This document shows positions 4,995 to 7,248 of a stretch of DNA of 7,248 nt, one piece after another. Within the stretch, counting starts at the first letter, position 1, and every line of letters begins with the position of its first letter. This stretch comes from Chthonomonadaceae bacterium. GTDB taxonomy: Bacteria; Armatimonadota; Chthonomonadetes; Chthonomonadales; Chthonomonadaceae. The DNA is taken from positions 1 to 7,248 of the forward strand of contig JANXLO010000485.1 of the NCBI GenBank assembly GCA_025355115.1, given 5' to 3'. The position numbers were made by a program, and so were the translations under genes. The notes below the pieces were generated by a model. That model made no database searches and had not been told where the DNA came from. It saw only the letters and a list, made by a program, of their open reading frames with translations.

Positions 4995-5708
4995 ATGAAT
5001 GGTTGGAAACGTACTGCGCTCGCATTGAGCGCAATGCTAGTAGTCAGCCTTCCGCTTATGGCGCAAGGCCCGCCAAAAGGCGGTCCCCCTGGGCCGCCCA
5101 GAGTAGGCCCGCCCGGCGGCCCTAGTGGGCCCGGAGGACCGGGTGGTGAGAGAGGCCGCCCCGGAGGTCAGGGGCAGGGCAGGCGAGGCGGCGGTGGAAT
5201 GGCCATGATGCCCGTGAGTGCATTGGCGACAATAGTCACTCTGAAGCCCGCTCAGAAGGTAAAAATTACGGCGATCCAAAACAAGCTGAAGGCCGATATG
5301 AAGGCGGCAAACGGCGACCGGGCCAAGATGGGCCCGCTCTTCACCGCGGTCAATAACGATTTGAAGGCGGTTCTGACTCCTCAGCAGCAGAAGACAGTCG
5401 AGGCCAAGCTGCCGGTCGTGATGCTACTCAACCGCAGCAGAGCAGTGCCCGCGGCTGTCCTGGCAGACGTAAAACTCACTGCGCCTCAGATGGGCAAGAT
5501 TACAACTCTGGCGACCGCCGAGCAGGCGAAGATGGAGGCAGTGCCCCGCGAGGAACGCAGAACCAAAGGCCAGGAGATCATGGCAGGCTTCAAAACGCAG
5601 GTGGACGCCCTGCTCACCCCTGCGCAAAAAGCCATCATAGCCAAATATCATCCTCCGACAGGCACTGGTATGCCCGGTCGACCGTCTGCAGCAGCCAGAC
5701 CACTCTGA
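4995..5708 (+). CDS. Secreted LTxxQ-motif (Spy/CpxP-like) protein with Gly/Pro-rich linker, first of two paralogs
   Basis: A 237-residue exported protein. Residues 1-23 are a Sec signal peptide with likely cleavage after Leu-Met-Ala, before Gln24. Residues 25-68 are almost all Gly, Pro, Arg and Gln, with Gly at every third position for seven triplets from residue 42. The rest is helical and contains four LTxxQ-type motifs: LKPAQ (83-87), LTPQQ (127-131), LTAPQ (161-165) and LTPAQ (207-211). They fall into two repeats of about 79 residues. LTxxQ motifs mark Spy/CpxP periplasmic chaperones and metal- or stress-sensing relatives; a matching role here is inference, and the length and duplication exceed classical Spy. 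The start ATG has GAGGAG 8 bases upstream; an in-frame upstream start near 4902 would bury the signal peptide. The next gene is a paralog. Confidence 0.85.
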   Translation: MNGWKRTALALSAMLVVSLPLMAQGPPKGGPPGPPRVGPPGGPSGPGGPGGERGRPGGQGQGRRGGGGMAMMPVSALATIVTLKPAQKVKITAIQNKLKADMKAANGDRAKMGPLFTAVNNDLKAVLTPQQQKTVEAKLPVVMLLNRSRAVPAAVLADVKLTAPQMGKITTLATAEQAKMEAVPREERRTKGQEIMAGFKTQVDALLTPAQKAIIAKYHPPTGTGMPGRPSAAARPL

Positions 5709-5807
5709 GCAAGCAGTAGGCAAAATTCGGGACTGCAGTATCCAGTTTATGGACAGAACTGAACAAAAGCGATTTCGATGCGTCAGGAGCAATGAAACAG
5801 ATTTCCA

Positions 5808-5836
5808 TTGGGCAGATTGTACGCCGCCCATATTCT
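5808..5836 (+). promoter_or_regulatory. Weak candidate promoter of the second LTxxQ gene
   Basis: TTGGGC (5808-5813) and TATTCT (5831-5836) are separated by 17 bases in the 150-base gap between the two paralogs, but match consensus at only three and four of six positions. There is no convincing terminator after the first gene, so the pair may instead be transcribed together. Confidence 0.25.
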
Positions 5837-5858
5837 CGCATTAGAGGAGCTTTCCCCG

Positions 5859-6494
5859 ATGAACAGTTTGAAACGAATTACTCTTGCGCTTGGCGCTCTC
5901 TTGGTCCTTGGCGTCCCCATCCTTGCCCAGGCCCCGCCTGCCGCCCCCGGACAGACCCCTGCAAAGGGCGCCGGAAATGGCGGCGGACAGGGTCGGCGCG
6001 CCGGCGCCTCCACCCTGCCGATCTCAGTGCTGAACATGATGGTCACGCTGAAGGACGAACAGAAGACCAAAGTCACCGCGATTCAGGATAAGCTCAAGAC
6101 GGATGTCGAGGCTGCCGCGGGCGACCGAATGAAAATTCGTGAGCTCAATACCGCCGCCAACGACGACATCAAGGCAGTGCTGACACCCGAGCAGCAGAAG
6201 CTGATGGCCGAAAAGCTCCCAATAGTCATGCTTCTCAATCAGAGCAAAGCGATCCGTTCAGGCGTGCTGGCAGATGTCAAACTGACTTCCGAGCAGATGG
6301 ACAAGATTAAGACCGCCGCCGCTGCGACTCAGGAGAAGATGAAGGCCGTTGCACAAGCAGATCGTCGCACCAAGAACCCCGAGATTCTGGCGGACTTCAA
6401 AACGGAAGTCGAAGGTTTCCTGACGGCGGAGCAGAAGGAGACGATCAGCAAGTACCATGCGCCGAAGGCAGCCCCGAAAAAACCCACTGTCTGA
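5859..6494 (+). CDS. Secreted LTxxQ-motif (Spy/CpxP-like) protein, second paralog
   Basis: A 211-residue exported protein clearly homologous to its upstream neighbour along the whole length. Shared segments include KLPVVMLLN versus KLPIVMLLN, and VLADVKLT is identical in both. The signal peptide covers residues 1-24, with likely cleavage after Ile-Leu-Ala, before Gln24. The linker (25-50) is Ala/Gly/Pro-rich but short and has no Gly-X-Y phase. Four motifs repeat the same layout: LKDEQ (64-68), LTPEQ (108-112), LTSEQ (142-146) and LTAEQ (188-192). A Lys/Pro-rich tail ends the protein. The start ATG has GAGGAG (5844-5849) 9 bases upstream. By family it would be a periplasmic helical chaperone or sensor-like protein; ligand and partner are unknown. 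A strong terminator follows at 6549. Confidence 0.85.
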   Translation: MNSLKRITLALGALLVLGVPILAQAPPAAPGQTPAKGAGNGGGQGRRAGASTLPISVLNMMVTLKDEQKTKVTAIQDKLKTDVEAAAGDRMKIRELNTAANDDIKAVLTPEQQKLMAEKLPIVMLLNQSKAIRSGVLADVKLTSEQMDKIKTAAAATQEKMKAVAQADRRTKNPEILADFKTEVEGFLTAEQKETISKYHAPKAAPKKPTV

Positions 6495-6548
6495 CGCGAA
6501 GCTGGGTGAGTTCTTTCAGCTGCTAAGCGACAGGCAAGCTGGATCGGT

Positions 6549-6590
6549 AAGAGAGCCGCTGCGAGAATCAATCTCGGGCGGCTCTCTTTT
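6549..6590. terminator. Strong stem-loop terminator between convergent genes
   Basis: AAGAGAGCCGC (6549-6559) pairs perfectly over 11 bp with GCGGCTCTCTT (6578-6588). Inside, CGAGA pairs with TCTCG around loop ATCAA, making one long hairpin. On the plus strand it ends in TTTT (6587-6590) and closes the LTxxQ unit. On the minus strand it lies 22 bases after the DUF1501 stop, preceded by AAAA but followed by few T, so it could serve both directions. Confidence 0.85.
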
Positions 6591-6612
6591 GCTGACAGGT
6601 TGAGAACGCCGA

Positions 6613-7248
6613 TTAGACAAGTTCAGGGATGGGGTCGTTGTCGGGGAAGAGGTAGTTCGGGCGATTCAGGGTATCGACGACCGGCGTGGTCTTGAGGTCT
6701 ATCCCCATGTTGTGGTAGAGGGTGGCGAAGACGTCCCGATAGTGGATGGGCCGCTCGCTCGGCTCTTCGCCGAACCTGTTGGTAGCGCCTATTACCTGAC
6801 CGGTGCGCATTCCGCCGCCGGCCAGCAACGCGCAGGAGACGCGAGGCCAGTGGTCGCGCCCGCCGTCCTTGTTGATCTTGGGCGAGCGTCCGAACTCTCC
6901 CCAGACTACTACGGAGACATCCTTATCCATGCCCCGGTCGTAGATGTCCTGAACGAGTGCTGCCACCGCCTGATCGAGGCGCGGCAGGTGAAGCTTGCAC
7001 TGCGCGAAGTTGCGGTCGTGATAGTCCCACCGGCTGAAGGAAAGAGTGACAACTCTAGCGCCTGCCTCAACGAGTCTGCGGGCCATCAGAAACTGCTCGT
7101 TGCAGTCCGGGCCGCCGTCGTCAACGTTTTTCATGTCGCCCTTGCCGTAGCGCTCGCGCACTTTCGGGTCTTCCTTGGACAGGTCGAGAGCGGTCACAAG
7201 TTTGCTGGAGGTGAGGATATCGTAGGCGCGCTGGTTCAGGTCGTCCAT
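6613..7248 (-). CDS. DUF1501 family protein, C-terminal part, continues past the right edge
   Basis: The visible 211 residues match the C-terminal half of DUF1501 proteins, a family related to the alkaline phosphatase/sulfatase superfamily and very common in Planctomycetota and similar bacteria. Diagnostic segments are WDYHDRNF (74-81), VVVWGEFGRSPKIN (113-126), GGRDHWP (129-135), CALLAGGGMRTGQVIGATN (139-157), and the end RPIHYRDVFATLYHNMGID (166-184). Full members are usually over 400 residues and often begin with a Tat-type signal, so the N-terminal half is missing. An ATG happens to sit at 7246-7248, the last bases of the window, but it is very unlikely to be the true start. Reaction and substrate are not established for this family. 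No neighbouring partner gene is visible. It converges on the LTxxQ genes across a shared terminator. Confidence 0.93.
   Translation of the reverse strand: MDDLNQRAYDILTSSKLVTALDLSKEDPKVRERYGKGDMKNVDDGGPDCNEQFLMARRLVEAGARVVTLSFSRWDYHDRNFAQCKLHLPRLDQAVAALVQDIYDRGMDKDVSVVVWGEFGRSPKINKDGGRDHWPRVSCALLAGGGMRTGQVIGATNRFGEEPSERPIHYRDVFATLYHNMGIDLKTTPVVDTLNRPNYLFPDNDPIPELV

Noticed and set aside
5792..6091. Plus-strand 99-codon frame starting MKQISIGQ, with AGGAG close upstream
   Set aside because: It overlaps most of the signal and linker region of the second LTxxQ gene in another frame, and its spacing of 2-3 bases from AGGAG is too short.
1..7248. Mobile element, CRISPR array, phage or defence system
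   Set aside because: No regularly spaced direct repeats, transposase, integrase, terminal inverted repeats or defence-type domains were seen on either strand. The tRNA-Gln 3' end lies near the window edge, so an adjacent integrated element cannot be judged.

Overview
The window looks like ordinary chromosome from a moderately GC-rich, probably environmental bacterium. Promoters are canonical sigma-70 type and ribosome binding sites are strong, AGGAGG-like. Several genes appear to start on codons other than ATG. A DUF1501 protein, two secreted LTxxQ-motif (Spy/CpxP-like) proteins and two lipoproteins suggest a diderm bacterium, perhaps Armatimonadota, Planctomycetota, Verrucomicrobiota or a relative. 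That placement is inference from gene content; no phylogenetic marker was analysed. I see no CRISPR array, prophage, insertion sequence or toxin-antitoxin pair.

Layout. (1) 1-260: tRNA-Gln(UUG) on the minus strand with its own excellent promoter, and the stem-loop ending the next gene. (2) 260-1831, minus strand: an unrecognised lipoprotein with one TPR-like repeat, Pro/Gly-rich linkers and one canonical EF-hand-like Ca-binding loop. Its best start is an AUC codon behind a near-perfect Shine-Dalgarno; the first in-frame ATG would remove the whole signal peptide. (3) 1832-2335: about 500 bases without a convincing gene but with several perfect inverted repeats. (4) 2336-3632, minus strand: ribonuclease HI followed by a beta-class carbonic anhydrase, apparently one operon from a near-consensus promoter. 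RNase HI probably starts at TTG and the carbonic anhydrase at GTG.

(5) 3666-4930, plus strand: a divergent near-consensus promoter drives a lipoprotein SGNH/GDSL hydrolase whose N-terminal half resembles the beta-sandwich of CE2-type esterases. (6) 4995-6494: two tandem paralogous secreted LTxxQ proteins, each an internal duplication; the first carries a Gly/Pro-rich, collagen-like linker. (7) 6549-6590: a strong stem-loop terminator between convergent genes. (8) 6613-7248, minus strand: the C-terminal part of a DUF1501 protein running off the right edge.

The genes do not form one obvious pathway. The common theme is cell-envelope or periplasmic proteins (two lipoproteins, two secreted LTxxQ proteins, one probably exported DUF1501 protein) around two housekeeping enzymes and a tRNA. 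The observations most worth checking are the AUC start, the tandem and internally duplicated LTxxQ pair, and the inverted-repeat cluster near 2075-2207.
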